64,000 nucleotides of DNA from Lacipirellula limnantheis (lineage in GTDB: Bacteria > Planctomycetota > Planctomycetia > Pirellulales > Lacipirellulaceae), in contig NZ_CP036339.1 of assembly GCF_007746075.1 (NCBI RefSeq), forward strand, positions 5,485,786 to 5,549,785, written 5' to 3'. The position numbers and the translations under genes were made by a program. Shown here piece after piece: positions 17,749-24,543 of the stretch (position 1 is its first letter; each line of letters opens with the position of its first letter). Below the pieces are notes generated by a model. That model had not been told where the DNA came from, made no database searches, and worked only from the letters and a program-made list of their open reading frames with translations.

Positions 17749-19143
17749 CTATTGGGGGGTCGGCAGCCGGCGGGCCGTTTCGAGGGTGGCGGGCGTGTAG
17801 GGAATCCACCAGGGCCCGGGGGGGCTCGCGATGAATTGGAGCCAGGCGACGGCGGGGAGCCGGGCGGCCTCGACTATTGGGCGGCAAAAGAGGATTGGTT
17901 GATCGCTTTCTGCCGCCAGCGTGTCGGCGGGGAGGGTTGATGCGGCGGGGAGATGGGGTTCGATGGCGAGGCCGGCGGCGTCGAGGTTGAAGCGGCAGGC
18001 GAAGTGGCTGAGTTGGTGGTTGGCGGCCACTTGGGCGGCGTCTTCTTCCGCCGGCTCGCGACCGGCGCGGCGTTCTTCCGCCGCACGTGCGGCGGCCGCT
18101 TGAATCGACTTCAGCGCGTCGCCTGGGTGACAGCCAAGGTAAATCGGCGCCGCCATAAGTAGCGAGCCGTTCGCCGCGGCGCTGGCGGTGGTCAGCGTGC
18201 CGGCGAGGCGCTGGAACTGTGCGCCATGCCAGCGGCAATCGGTGAGTTCGACCGCGGCGATTCCGGTGAGGAGGTGAGGCGAATTCCGCGGCAGCATGCC
18301 GGCGAGATCGACGGCTGCGAGGCGACCGTGGAGATTGCCGGTGGCGTCGGCGACGTTTGCGCCAACGTGCCAGGTGAGGACGCCGGTGAAGGTCGCTCCA
18401 TCGTTGAGCGCGGCGACGCCGGGGACGAGCGGGGCGAGGAGCGCGACGGGAAGTGCGTGTTGCTGCGTCTTGAGCGTGACGACGTGCGCGGGAGCTTCTC
18501 TTTTCTCCGCGCCGTTCGATGCGTCGACACTCTTTCCGTCGCCGCTCGTGAGCGCCGCGGAGCGCGCGACGGCGAGGACAATGGGCCTAGCGTCGGCGGC
18601 TGGCTGCGCGGTCAGGTGGGCGATGAGTTGGAGGCGCGGCGCGTCGTGCTGATCGCGTTCGATCACGCCGTGAACGCGGTGGAGCGTGACGGGGTTGCCG
18701 TTGCCAGCGGAGGCAGAGAGGACGAGTTGGCGGATGTGGAGTTCGATTTTCGCCGCCGGCGTCCGGTAGAGCGACCAAGCTATTCGCGCGGCGAGCGCGG
18801 GAAGATCGGCGATGGCGAGCGTCGCTTCGTTGACAGACAGGATGAGCGAGTCGCCGCGGCGGCGCGACTCGAAGCCGTTGAGCTTGAGCAACGGATCGGC
18901 GTGGCCTGGCTCGGCGAGCGTGACGGCGGCAAGGCGGGTCGTGTTGGGGCGGGGGTCTTGCCAGTCGGCGAGGGTGACGTCGAGGTGATAGCGATCGCTC
19001 AGCCGGCGAGCGGCGGCGGCGTCGCGCCACGGGAGATGATGGTCGGCGATCCACGCGGCCGTCGCGCACGTCGGCCCCAGGCACAGGGCGAAGAACGCCG
19101 TGCGGCAAGTCCGTTTGCGCGTCGTTTCGTGGAGGGAGAACAT
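17749..19143 (-). CDS. Membrane-anchored protein of unknown function
   Basis: A 464-residue protein with a single N-terminal hydrophobic segment (about 13-32), so the bulk is likely periplasmic. The sequence is Ala-rich with alternating short strands and loops, distantly recalling AsmA/YhdP-like bridge proteins (TFTGVLTWHVGANVADATGNLHGRLAAVDLAGML). No motif is strong enough to assign a family. Neighbours do not help: the downstream gene encodes a PEP-CTERM protein and the upstream one chorismate synthase. The upstream gap holds an inverted repeat of the TGTCAGTTG type. Confidence 0.65.
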   Translation of the reverse strand: MFSLHETTRKRTCRTAFFALCLGPTCATAAWIADHHLPWRDAAAARRLSDRYHLDVTLADWQDPRPNTTRLAAVTLAEPGHADPLLKLNGFESRRRGDSLILSVNEATLAIADLPALAARIAWSLYRTPAAKIELHIRQLVLSASAGNGNPVTLHRVHGVIERDQHDAPRLQLIAHLTAQPAADARPIVLAVARSAALTSGDGKSVDASNGAEKREAPAHVVTLKTQQHALPVALLAPLVPGVAALNDGATFTGVLTWHVGANVADATGNLHGRLAAVDLAGMLPRNSPHLLTGIAAVELTDCRWHGAQFQRLAGTLTTASAAANGSLLMAAPIYLGCHPGDALKSIQAAAARAAEERRAGREPAEEDAAQVAANHQLSHFACRFNLDAAGLAIEPHLPAASTLPADTLAAESDQPILFCRPIVEAARLPAVAWLQFIASPPGPWWIPYTPATLETARRLPTPQ

Positions 19144-19150
19144 CCTGTTC

Positions 19151-19231
19151 GTCCGTGGTCAGTGGTCCGTTGTCAGTTGCTGGTGGATGTTTGCCCTCTT
19201 AGCAACTGACCACGGACAACTGACAACTGAC
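19151..19231. repeat. Inverted repeat element, TGTCAGTTG family, copy 1
   Basis: An 81 bp imperfect inverted repeat between two leftward genes. GTCCGTGGTCAGTGG...TCAGTTGCT on the left pairs with AGCAACTGACCACGGAC and further AACTGAC words on the right. It is related to 47823-47898. Confidence 0.65.
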
Positions 19232-19236
19232 ATTTC

Positions 19237-20376
19237 CTAGCGTTCGGCGGCCATCTCCAAAAATAGCTTGTAGCGGGCCTGCATCTCTTGCAAACTGTCG
19301 CCGCCGAATTTGTCGACGAGGGCGGCGGCGATTTCGATCGCGACGACGTTTTCGACGATCACGCTCGCAGCAGAGATCGCGCAGACGTCGCTTCGTTCGT
19401 AGCTGGCGCCTTCGGCTTCCTTGGTGTCGAGGTTGATCGACGCCAGCGGCTTGCGGAGGGTGCTGATTGGTTTTTTCGCGGCGCGGATGACGAGCGTTTG
19501 ACCGTTGGTCATACCGGCTTCGAGGCCGCCGGCATTGTTCGTGGGGCGTTCGTAGCCGAGCGTTTGCGTGCGCTTCTTCGACTCGTCGTAGTGGATCGGG
19601 TCGTGCACCTGCGAACCGCGGCGGCGGGCGGCTTCGAAGCCGAGGCCGATTTCGACCCCTTTGATCGCTTGGACGGCCATCACCGCTTGGGCGAGGCGGC
19701 CGTCGAGCTTGCGATCCCACTGGGCGTGCGTGCCGAGGCCGAACGGCAGGCCGTGGACTTGCACCTCAACGACGCCGCCGAGGGTGTCGCCCTCTTTGCC
19801 GACGCGGTCGATCAGTTCCTTGATCGCGTCGTCGCGCTGGAGGTTGAGGCCGTAAAGTTCGCTTTGGTCGCGGATCGCTTTCAGTTCGACGAGCGTGCCG
19901 GCGACCGGGTCGATTTTCTCGTCGCCGACTTCGGCGACGAAGCCGAAGACGGTGATGCCGAACGGTGCGAGGAGTTGCTTGCAGAGGGCGCCAGCGGCGA
20001 CGCGGACGGCGGTTTCGCGAGCGCTCGCGCGTTCGAGCACGCCGCGGATGCTGCCGAGGTACTTCACGGCCCCAGTGAGATCGCCGTGGCCGGGGCGCGG
20101 GCGGGGGAGGTCTTCGAGGCGTTCGAGCTTGTAGTCGCGGTTGACGACTTCGAGCGCGATCGGACTGCCGAGCGTGACGCCGTGCCAGACGCCGGTGCGG
20201 ACGTCGACGGTGTCGGTTTCAATGCGCTGGCGACCGCCGCGACCGTAGCCTCCCTGGCGGCGGCGGAGTTCGACGTTGATCGGTTCTTCGTCGATCGTGA
20301 CGCCGGCGGGAAAGCCGTCGAGGAGCGCGATGAGCGCTTTGCCGTGAGATTCGCCAGCGGTCCAGTAGCGGAGCAT
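19237..20376 (-). CDS. aroC: Chorismate synthase
   Basis: The 379-residue product makes chorismate from 5-enolpyruvylshikimate-3-phosphate, the last step of the shikimate pathway, in the cytoplasm with reduced FMN. The N-terminal signature MLRYWTAGESHG, the RRRQGGYGRGGRQ segment, the RPGHGDLTG motif and RASARETAVRVAAGA are all typical. Length matches the family. The ATG at 20376 is chosen because sequence further upstream is repeat-derived (GGAATGGGGAATG). It is a stand-alone gene; no other aro gene is adjacent. Confidence 0.96.
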   Translation of the reverse strand: MLRYWTAGESHGKALIALLDGFPAGVTIDEEPINVELRRRQGGYGRGGRQRIETDTVDVRTGVWHGVTLGSPIALEVVNRDYKLERLEDLPRPRPGHGDLTGAVKYLGSIRGVLERASARETAVRVAAGALCKQLLAPFGITVFGFVAEVGDEKIDPVAGTLVELKAIRDQSELYGLNLQRDDAIKELIDRVGKEGDTLGGVVEVQVHGLPFGLGTHAQWDRKLDGRLAQAVMAVQAIKGVEIGLGFEAARRRGSQVHDPIHYDESKKRTQTLGYERPTNNAGGLEAGMTNGQTLVIRAAKKPISTLRKPLASINLDTKEAEGASYERSDVCAISAASVIVENVVAIEIAAALVDKFGGDSLQEMQARYKLFLEMAAER

Positions 20377-20381
20377 TGAAG

Positions 20382-20420
20382 AAATGGGGAAGGCGGAATG
20401 GGGAATGGGGAATGGCGGAA
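20382..20420. repeat. GGAATGGGGAATGG simple repeat
   Basis: A low-complexity run of GGAATGGGGAATGGGGAATGG immediately upstream of aroC. The same word builds the core of the composite element at 1551-1696 and, in degenerate form, the one at 30141-30295. Confidence 0.6.
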
Positions 20421-20556
20421 ACTCGGCAACGGCAGCGCGCGCAATGGGCCGCGGGGAGACTACGAATCTGCCGCTGGAGCCGCAAGGTCGGGCGGGGGCT
20501 CCATTGTACATTGGCGAAAAGGGGGGAGATAGGCGGCGGGTGGCGATAGCGTGGGG

Positions 20557-20585
20557 CCGCCCGGACCGCGTGGCGGTCCGGCTAG
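20557..20585. repeat. Palindromic repeat CCGCCCGGACCGCGTGGCGGTCCGGCTAG, solo copy
   Basis: A 29 bp hairpin unit (GGACCGC/GCGGTCC arms) ending in CTAG, 22 bp past the purC stop. It is identical over all 29 bases to 29929-29957, where it forms one end of an 82 bp element inside nnrE. Confidence 0.75.
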
Positions 20586-20607
20586 TGGGGGAGCGTTTGG
20601 GGGATGG

Positions 20608-21498
20608 CTACGCCCACGCGAATTTTTCGCCCGTGATGCGTTCGCAGGCTTCGATGTACTTGGCTCGCGTCTTTTCGACGATGTCGCGCGGCAGGTCCGG
20701 TGGCGGGCTGTTCTTGTCCCAGCCGCTGGCCGAAAGCCAGTCGCGGACGAATTGTTTGTCGAACGAGGGTTGGGCGCACCCTTCTTTGTAGCCGTCGGCG
20801 GGCCAGAAGCGGCTGCTGTCGGGGGTCATCACTTCGTCAATGAGGATTGGCTGGCCGCCGGTGATGCCGAACTCGAACTTGGTGTCGGCGAGGATGATGC
20901 CGACCTCGGCGGCGCGGCGGGCGCCGTGAGCGTAGACGTCGAGGCTCATTTGGCGGAGTTGCTCGGCAAGTTCGACGCCGATGCGCGACTGCATCTCGGC
21001 AAAGGTGATGTTCTCGTCGTGTTCGCCTTGGGCGGCTTTCGTCGCGGGCGTGAACAGAGGTGCGGGCAGACGTTCAGATTCGCGGAGGCCGCTGGCCATC
21101 GAGATGCCGGCGACGCGTCCGTGCTGGCGGTACTCGGCCCAGGCGGAACCGCTGAGATAGGCGCGCACGACGCACTCGATCGGGACGACCTTGGTTTTGC
21201 GAACCAGCACGGTGCGGCCGGCGAGGGCGTCGAGGTCGGCGCCGGGCGGGAGGTTCATCTGCCTCACGTCGGTTTCGAGGAGATGATGATCGACCGCGAG
21301 CGAGCGGAACCAATAGTTGCTCACTTGGGTGAGGACGCGGCCCTTGTCGGGGATCGGCGTGGGCAGGATCCAATCGAATGCGCTGATGCGATCGGTGCTG
21401 ACCAGGAGCAGGCGGTCGCCGAGGTCATAAACGTCGCGGACCTTGCCGCGGGTGACGGGGAGGCCGGAGAGGTTGGTTTCGACGACGGGGGGGGACAT
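20608..21498 (-). CDS. purC: SAICAR synthetase
   Basis: The 296-residue product is phosphoribosylaminoimidazole-succinocarboxamide synthase, which joins CAIR and aspartate using ATP in purine synthesis. Diagnostic segments include GKVRDVYDLGDRLLLVSTDRISAFDW, IECVVRAYLSGSAW and DTKFEFGI. The length is that of the longer PurC type common in eukaryotes and many Gram-negatives. No other pur gene is adjacent, although guaB lies 10 kb away. The ATG at 21498 gives the expected N-terminus. Confidence 0.95.
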   Translation of the reverse strand: MSPPVVETNLSGLPVTRGKVRDVYDLGDRLLLVSTDRISAFDWILPTPIPDKGRVLTQVSNYWFRSLAVDHHLLETDVRQMNLPPGADLDALAGRTVLVRKTKVVPIECVVRAYLSGSAWAEYRQHGRVAGISMASGLRESERLPAPLFTPATKAAQGEHDENITFAEMQSRIGVELAEQLRQMSLDVYAHGARRAAEVGIILADTKFEFGITGGQPILIDEVMTPDSSRFWPADGYKEGCAQPSFDKQFVRDWLSASGWDKNSPPPDLPRDIVEKTRAKYIEACERITGEKFAWA

Positions 21499-21580
21499 GG
21501 GGGGAGCTTCCTGTTCTCAGGCGGTTCGTTCGATCGGGAGTATATCGAACTAGCGGAAGTGCGGGCAGCAGCGATCACCT

Positions 21581-21808
21581 TCATTCAACCATGGCGACGG
21601 CGATCCATCGACAAAGTTTCGGCAGAGACCAAAGCCCGAAGGCCGCCATGAAGGGAGTCCAAACAGCGACCAAGCACGCCGCATAACATCGCCACCCGCC
21701 ACCAAAGGGCGGAAGCATTGACTGATCCATTGCCCAGCCGAGCACCATCCCCAGGTAGCTGACCGCAAACGCAATGCCTACAGCGATGGCGAGCAGGACG
21801 AATCTCAT
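21581..21808 (-). CDS. Small two-helix membrane protein, hypothetical
   Basis: A 75-residue product with two hydrophobic segments (about 3-25 and 44-62) and three Cys or Trp clusters at their ends. GGAGGA lies directly before the ATG, closer than normal. It is 82 bp upstream of purC on the same strand. No family was recognised. Codon use and the continuous hydrophobic pattern make it plausible as a real gene, but it could be spurious. Confidence 0.45.
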   Translation of the reverse strand: MRFVLLAIAVGIAFAVSYLGMVLGWAMDQSMLPPFGGGWRCYAACLVAVWTPFMAAFGLWSLPKLCRWIAVAMVE

Positions 21809-21891
21809 TCCTCCAATCTAACGGTTAATTGACCAATACTCCAAATTCACACGGGAATCGCCCGTTCGGTGGGCGGAGCGGACCCTTCGGA

Positions 21892-21930
21892 GTACCTCAG
21901 GGTGACAGGTTTCGTACCTCAGGGTGACAG
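21892..21930. repeat. Direct repeat GTACCTCAGGGTGACAG
   Basis: Two near-identical 17 bp copies (21892-21908 and 21914-21930) in the 290 bp divergent gap before the GH10-like gene. It resembles a fragment of the CCTTCGGAGTACCTCAGGGTGAC type of dispersed repeat. The rest of the gap shows no clear promoter. Confidence 0.5.
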
Positions 21931-22098
21931 GGTTCTGCGGCAGATTTGCGGCCCGCCGCGTGGAGTTGTGACCCCTTGCGGGCGGTTGTAAACTGAAGTG
22001 GACGAAGGGACTTCGTCGTCTGGCAAGGGCACAAACTCGGCCGCCAAGCCATCGCTTTCCGACACCACGCCACCGCCCTTACCACGCAGGCCTCGATT

Positions 22099-23583
22099 AT
22101 GGGACAGATGCGGTTTGCTCTGCATCGCCGCGACCGCATCCCTCCTGGCGGACTCCCGCGAATCTACGTCGCCGGCAACGAGGATATTCCCTGGCAGACG
22201 CGCACGCGCTGGGAGAAGGAAACGCTCGTCGTTGAGCGCGGCGTCGATGATTCGGGCTATGTCTACGTGCCTTGGCTGGTCGACGGGCATGGGCAGTACC
22301 TGCTCGGCACCAGCACGCTGATTGAACGCGATCGACCTTATCTGCTCGACGTCGAGCTCGCCCGCGGACTGATTCAACGCTTGCGCTCGCGGCTGTTCAT
22401 CTGGGAATGGCTGGGGATGAAAACGCCGCCCGAACTGTCCGAGCGGTTGCAAGACGCCACCAAGCTCTTCTCGCGGGCGGCGACCAATCAGCGAGACGTG
22501 CCGGCTGCCGCCGAATCGGCGAACAGGGCGATCGCGCTGGCGCTGACCGTCTCGGAGCATCTGGTGCGAGCGTTTTCGGAGCAGACGATTGGCTCGCGGC
22601 AGCGGCAGACGCCGATCGCTTCGCTGATGGGGGTGACGCTGGGCCCGGCAGCGCCGCCGGTGGCGGTGCGGAGGCAATTGGTCGACGCTTGCAATATTGT
22701 GCAGCTGCCGGTTGGTTGGCGGGCCATCGAGTCGCGCGAAGGGAAGCGCGACTGGAAGCCGACGGACGAGCAACTCGGCTGGTGTCAGACGGCCGGACTT
22801 AAGGTGGCGGCGGGCCCCCTGCTGCGCCTCGACGACCGCGGCGTCCCCGACTGGATGTACCTGTGGGAAGGAGACGACGACAATCTGGTGCGACTGCTGC
22901 TCGACCATGTACGGGCGGTGGTGTCGCGGTACTCAGGCCGAGTGCATCTGTGGCACGTCGCGTCGCGGGTGAACAACGGACAGCTGCTATCGCTCAGCGA
23001 AGAGAGCCGGCTGAACCTCGTTGCGCAAGCGGTGCAGGTGGTGCGGAAGATCGATCCGCGAACGCCGATTGTCGTGTCGTTCGATCAGCCGTGGGGCGAA
23101 TACCTGGTCGAGCAGGAGCACGACCTGGCGCCGCTCCACTACGCCGACGCGTTGCTGCGGGCCGACCTGGGAATTTCGGGCTTCGGGCTAGAAATCAACG
23201 CCGGTTATTGGCCGCGCGGAAGCAGCCACCGGCCGACGTTCGAGTACGGCAAGCTGATCGACATGTGGAGCCAATTAGGCCTGCCGCTGATGGTGCTGCT
23301 CACCGCGCCGAGCGGCGACCTGCCGGACCCGCTGGCGGCGAAGACGATTGCGGCGGAGTTGATCGAGTCGCCCGAGATGCCCCAGCAAGATTCGCAACTG
23401 GTGCTGGCGTCAACGGTGGCGCCGCTGCTGTTGGGGCGGACGTCGGTGCAGGTGGTGCTGTGGAACCAACTGACCGATCACGAGCCGCACGAGTTTCCGC
23501 ACGGCGGGCTGTTCGACGGCAAGGGTGACGCGAAGCCGACGCTGGGGATGCTGCGCGATTTGCGGAAGGCTTGCGGAGGGTAG
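22099..23583 (+). CDS. GH10-like (beta/alpha) barrel protein, probably catalytically altered
   Basis: A 494-residue protein without a signal peptide. Residues about 1-170 form a beta-rich region, then a helical stretch. Residues about 175-490 resemble the glycoside hydrolase family 10 xylanase barrel (VGWRAIESREG, WCQTAGLKVAAGPLL, VHLWHVASRVNN, VVSFDQPWGEY). In active GH10 enzymes the acid Glu sits in W-D-V-V-N-E. Here the matching segment reads WHVASRVN. The nucleophile position in the ITELD-like strand reads VLLTAPSG. So neither catalytic Glu is evident, and xylanase activity is doubtful. The family is a recurrent planctomycete annotation called endo-1,4-beta-xylanase. The true role could be carbohydrate binding. 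The gene stands alone. Confidence 0.7.
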   Translation: MGQMRFALHRRDRIPPGGLPRIYVAGNEDIPWQTRTRWEKETLVVERGVDDSGYVYVPWLVDGHGQYLLGTSTLIERDRPYLLDVELARGLIQRLRSRLFIWEWLGMKTPPELSERLQDATKLFSRAATNQRDVPAAAESANRAIALALTVSEHLVRAFSEQTIGSRQRQTPIASLMGVTLGPAAPPVAVRRQLVDACNIVQLPVGWRAIESREGKRDWKPTDEQLGWCQTAGLKVAAGPLLRLDDRGVPDWMYLWEGDDDNLVRLLLDHVRAVVSRYSGRVHLWHVASRVNNGQLLSLSEESRLNLVAQAVQVVRKIDPRTPIVVSFDQPWGEYLVEQEHDLAPLHYADALLRADLGISGFGLEINAGYWPRGSSHRPTFEYGKLIDMWSQLGLPLMVLLTAPSGDLPDPLAAKTIAAELIESPEMPQQDSQLVLASTVAPLLLGRTSVQVVLWNQLTDHEPHEFPHGGLFDGKGDAKPTLGMLRDLRKACGG

Positions 23584-23587
23584 GAAA

Positions 23588-23742
23588 ATTAACCACCAAG
23601 GCACGAAGTGCACGAAGTCGCACAAGAAGTAGAAGAAGAAAGGCAAAGAACAGGGAGCGTTGTCTGCGTCGCCTGATTTGTTTCTTCTTGTCTCTTGTAT
23701 CCCTTGGTGTTTCTTGGTGATCTTCGTGCCTTGGTGGTTAGG
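23588..23742. repeat. Composite inverted repeat, ACCACCAAGGCAC family, copy 1
   Basis: A 155 bp imperfect inverted repeat begins four bases after the GH10-like stop. The left end is ACCACCAAGGCACGAAG and the right end CTTCGTGCCTTGGTGGTTAG, with A/G-rich and T/C-rich arms between. A related element is at 28127-28268. Confidence 0.7.
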
Positions 23743-23751
23743 CTTTCTTGT

Positions 23752-23781
23752 CGCTCCGGCGGGTCGTTGACCCGCGGCTAC
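23752..23781. repeat. Solo copy of the AGCCGCGGGTCAACGACCCG hairpin unit
   Basis: The reverse complement reads GTAGCCGCGGGTCAACGACC followed by CGCCGGAGCG. It lies directly against the 3' end of the leftward STAS gene (stop TAA at 23782-23784). Confidence 0.75.
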
Positions 23782-24162
23782 TTATGCGCTCACAAAGTGG
23801 GGCGCGGGGCGGCGTTGGCCTTTCACCGCGTCTTCGAGCGAGGCGAAGTTCGGCAGCGCCTGGTCGAGGCGGCAGAAGCGCAAGGCTTCGGCGCACTCCT
23901 TCGACAAGCCGCAAAGCCGGAGAGCGCCTTCGCGTTCCAGCACGCGTTTTTGGAGCATCACGAGTTGGCCCATCAGGTGGCTCGGGATCGCGGCCAGGTC
24001 GTTCATCTCCAGCACGAGCCGGTAGACGAAATGGCGATCGGCGAGCGACCAGATCTTGTCGGCCATGCCGGCCGGCGCCTGCTTTCCGGGGCGCAGGCGA
24101 AGGACCAACCAATCGGGGCCGCGCGACACGTCGACGCCCCACTCTTCACATACGTCTGCCAT
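23782..24162 (-). CDS. STAS-domain protein (anti-sigma factor antagonist-like)
   Basis: The 126-residue product fits a single STAS domain. The order of strands and helices (WLVLRL, FVYRLVLEMNDL, IPSHLMGQLVMLQKRV, ALRLCGLSKEC, LPNFASLEDAV) matches SpoIIAA-like proteins. Ser in IPSHLMG occupies the usual phosphorylation site. Such proteins bind anti-sigma or switch kinases. None is encoded nearby, so the partner is unknown. The ATG at 24162 has GGAG seven bases upstream and is preferred over the in-frame extension to 24234, which reads through non-conserved sequence. Confidence 0.8.
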   Translation of the reverse strand: MADVCEEWGVDVSRGPDWLVLRLRPGKQAPAGMADKIWSLADRHFVYRLVLEMNDLAAIPSHLMGQLVMLQKRVLEREGALRLCGLSKECAEALRFCRLDQALPNFASLEDAVKGQRRPAPHFVSA

Positions 24163-24378
24163 GACAAACTCCGACCGCGAGGTGTTCCCTCCCTGGGAAC
24201 TCCGCCGCCTCGCCAAGAAATGAGCCAGCCGCATCCGAACGGCTAGCTTTGATGAGCGCGCGGGAGTTGCCTCTCCCGCCAGCGTTGGCCTTCATGGTAG
24301 AAGTTTTGAGCGGACACGGCAATCTCGATTGAGAAGTCCGGGAAAATGGCGGGATAAAACTGTCACAGAGAATGGAGA
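24163..24378. other. Upstream region of the STAS gene
   Basis: With the composite repeat to its right, this is part of a 381 bp gap. It should hold the STAS promoter. A hairpin (GCGGGAGTTGCCTCTCCCGC) lies near 24260-24279. An 81-codon leftward frame covers this stretch but shows no protein-like composition. Confidence 0.4.
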
Positions 24379-24532
24379 AGCCGCGGGTCAACGACCCGCC
24401 GGAGCGAGTGCGCAGAAGATCTATGATTTAGGATTTCTGATGTGATTGGGGTAAACGCATCACGTCAGCAAATCATAAATCAGCAATCATCCATTTCCCT
24501 TCTGGCTCCAGCGGGTCGTTGACCCGCGGCTA
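24379..24532. repeat. Composite inverted-repeat element, REPIN/MITE-like, copy B
   Basis: A 154 bp element with terminal hairpin units AGCCGCGGGTCAACGACCCG (left) and its inverted partner (right). Internal arms are TATGATTTAGGATTTCTGA and the complementary words CAAATCATAAATCAGCAATCA. It ends 11 bases before the alaS stop. Terminal units match copy A (1551-1696), but the core is unrelated. Confidence 0.75.
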
Positions 24533-24543
24533 CTGCTAGCACG

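Noticed and set aside
24146..24391. 81-codon minus-strand frame over the STAS upstream region
   Set aside because: It overlaps the STAS start in another frame, has no ribosome binding site and covers hairpin-rich noncoding sequence.
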